From Candidatus Omnitrophota bacterium (lineage in GTDB: Bacteria; Omnitrophota; Gorgyraeia; B26-G9): 33,175 nt of DNA. The translations under genes were made by a program, and so were the position numbers. Where the stretch lies: NCBI GenBank assembly GCA_018813905.1, contig JAHJAO010000098.1:1-33175 (forward strand). Direction: 5' to 3'. The notes under the pieces were generated by a model. The model did not search any database and was not told the origin of the DNA. It saw nothing but the letters and a program-made list of their open reading frames with translations. Each line of letters begins with the position of its first letter. Within the stretch, counting starts at the first letter, position 1. Below are positions 32,637-33,175 of this stretch, in pieces.

Positions 32637-32996
32637 ATGGCTTCTTTGGGGATGAACGGTCCTTATGTGCTTAGCCCCGATAAAATTAACGAGGTTGTGA
32701 CTAAAAAATCAGCCGGTAATTTTGCGTTAGGCTATATTGCCGACATTGATTTTATTGTCAGATATATCGGTCGTGCAGACGAAGACTTGAATGCAATTTT
32801 GCAAGCCTGGATTTTCCGTAAGAGCGATTGTATATTTTTTAAGTTTTTATGCGCTGATTCGTCCCGGGCCGCGTTCGAAAAAGAATGCCGGAATTATCAT
32901 GATTTCGGGGAAAATATGGGTCTGAGCAACGAAAAGCATCCCCAGCGCAAAGACGATACGGACTGGAAGTGTCTGGCATGTAGTTTTTATGGCTGA
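32637..32996 (+). CDS. Conserved protein of unknown function with C-terminal CxxC
   Basis: A 119-aa soluble protein that I recognise only as a recurring hypothetical type. Features are GNFALGYIADIDFIVRYIGR (27-46), AFEKECRNYHDFG (about 79-91) and a terminal HPQRKDDTDWKCLAC with a CxxC pair. The two strands ALGY and VRYIGRADEDLN recall the GIY-YIG nuclease core, but the catalytic Arg and Glu arrangement cannot be confirmed. taggaga lies just before the ATG, 8 nt after the preceding gene, so the two may share a transcript. Confidence 0.6.
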   Translation: MASLGMNGPYVLSPDKINEVVTKKSAGNFALGYIADIDFIVRYIGRADEDLNAILQAWIFRKSDCIFFKFLCADSSRAAFEKECRNYHDFGENMGLSNEKHPQRKDDTDWKCLACSFYG

Positions 32997-33008
32997 AAAT
33001 GCAATAAT

Positions 33009-33175
33009 ATGAATAAACACGATAGAAAATTTATGCGGTTAACGATTGAAAAGGCAAAAGAAGGCATTGGCAAGGGGCAAACCCCTTTTGCGGCGACGAT
33101 AGTGAAAGGCGATACTGTTTTGTCCTGCGCTCATAATATTGTCTGGCAGACGCAGGATATTACCGCGCACGCAGA
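33009..33175 (+). CDS. Cytidine/guanine deaminase family protein, 5' part only (cut by window end)
   Basis: The frame from ATG 33009 stays open to the end of the window (55 codons). It reads MNKHDRKFMRLTIEKAKEGI, then GQTPFAATIVKGD, and reaches HAE as its last residues, the start of the zinc-binding motif of the CDA superfamily. The order helix, (G)xxPFGA-like strand, N-x-x-W and HAE fits guanine deaminase or a tRNA-adenosine/nucleoside deaminase relative. The PCxxC part lies beyond the window, so the substrate class is undecided. It starts 12 nt after the preceding gene. Confidence 0.65.
   Translation, partial: MNKHDRKFMRLTIEKAKEGIGKGQTPFAATIVKGDTVLSCAHNIVWQTQDITAHA

Noticed and set aside
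1-33175. CRISPR array, tRNA or rRNA gene
   Set aside because: No regularly spaced repeats and no gap large enough with cloverleaf or rRNA features were seen; gene density is continuous.

Overview
The window reads like a chromosomal segment of an anaerobic, probably acetogenic or CO-metabolising bacterium. A Wood-Ljungdahl (reductive acetyl-CoA) operon sits beside ordinary housekeeping genes, and nearly everything is transcribed on the + strand with short gaps or overlaps. ACS is the full-length bacterial type (728 aa, with the N-terminal domain that archaeal CdhC lacks), and the housekeeping genes are bacterial. The gene set and intergenic hairpin repeats remind me of Omnitrophota (OP3) or a similar uncultivated phylum, but that is an impression and not a measured placement.

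Region 1 (1-229) is a left edge with an imperfect direct repeat resembling an insertion-sequence end, followed by a good sigma70-type promoter. Region 2 (230-15585) is a 14-gene run: fchA, folD, an orphan [NiFe]-hydrogenase small subunit, metV, metF, cooS, cooF, an FAD-dependent NAD(P)H oxidoreductase, acsB, acsC, acsV (RACo), acsD, acsE and a DUF1805 gene. It takes the pathway from methenyl/formyl-THF chemistry to acetyl-CoA: FchA and FolD make methylene-THF, MetVF reduces it to methyl-THF, AcsE moves the methyl to the corrinoid protein AcsCD (kept active by RACo), CooS makes CO from CO2, and AcsB joins methyl, CO and CoA. Formate dehydrogenase, formate-THF ligase and the Ni-insertion ATPases are not in the window. 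Almost all metal ligands and active-site residues can be found, several at the same numbers as in the Moorella or Carboxydothermus enzymes. The exceptions point to something interesting: FolD has lost its cyclohydrolase lysine, and a hydrogenase small subunit with all its Fe-S ligands but no catalytic subunit sits directly before metVF.

Region 3 (15600-18270) holds panB and panE (pantothenate/CoA synthesis), separated by a small MscS-type membrane protein and a striking 16-bp perfect inverted repeat. Region 4 (18272-20197) is a two-gene module of an AcsE paralogue overlapping a stand-alone Pta-N-like ATPase/DRTGG protein. Region 5 (20207-23368) has a GT9 glycosyltransferase, a DegT-family aminotransferase and thioredoxin reductase.

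Region 6 (23496-31100) is a housekeeping block: rpsO, pnp, dut, ftsK, rimO, pgsA, pgpA. Region 7 (31101-33175) has REP-like hairpins, the only minus-strand gene (thpR, apparently leaderless), a TrkA-C membrane protein, a conserved small protein of unknown function and the start of a cytidine/guanine-deaminase-family gene cut by the window end. No tRNA, rRNA, CRISPR array or intact transposase was seen, and no stretch over 300 bases lacks a gene.
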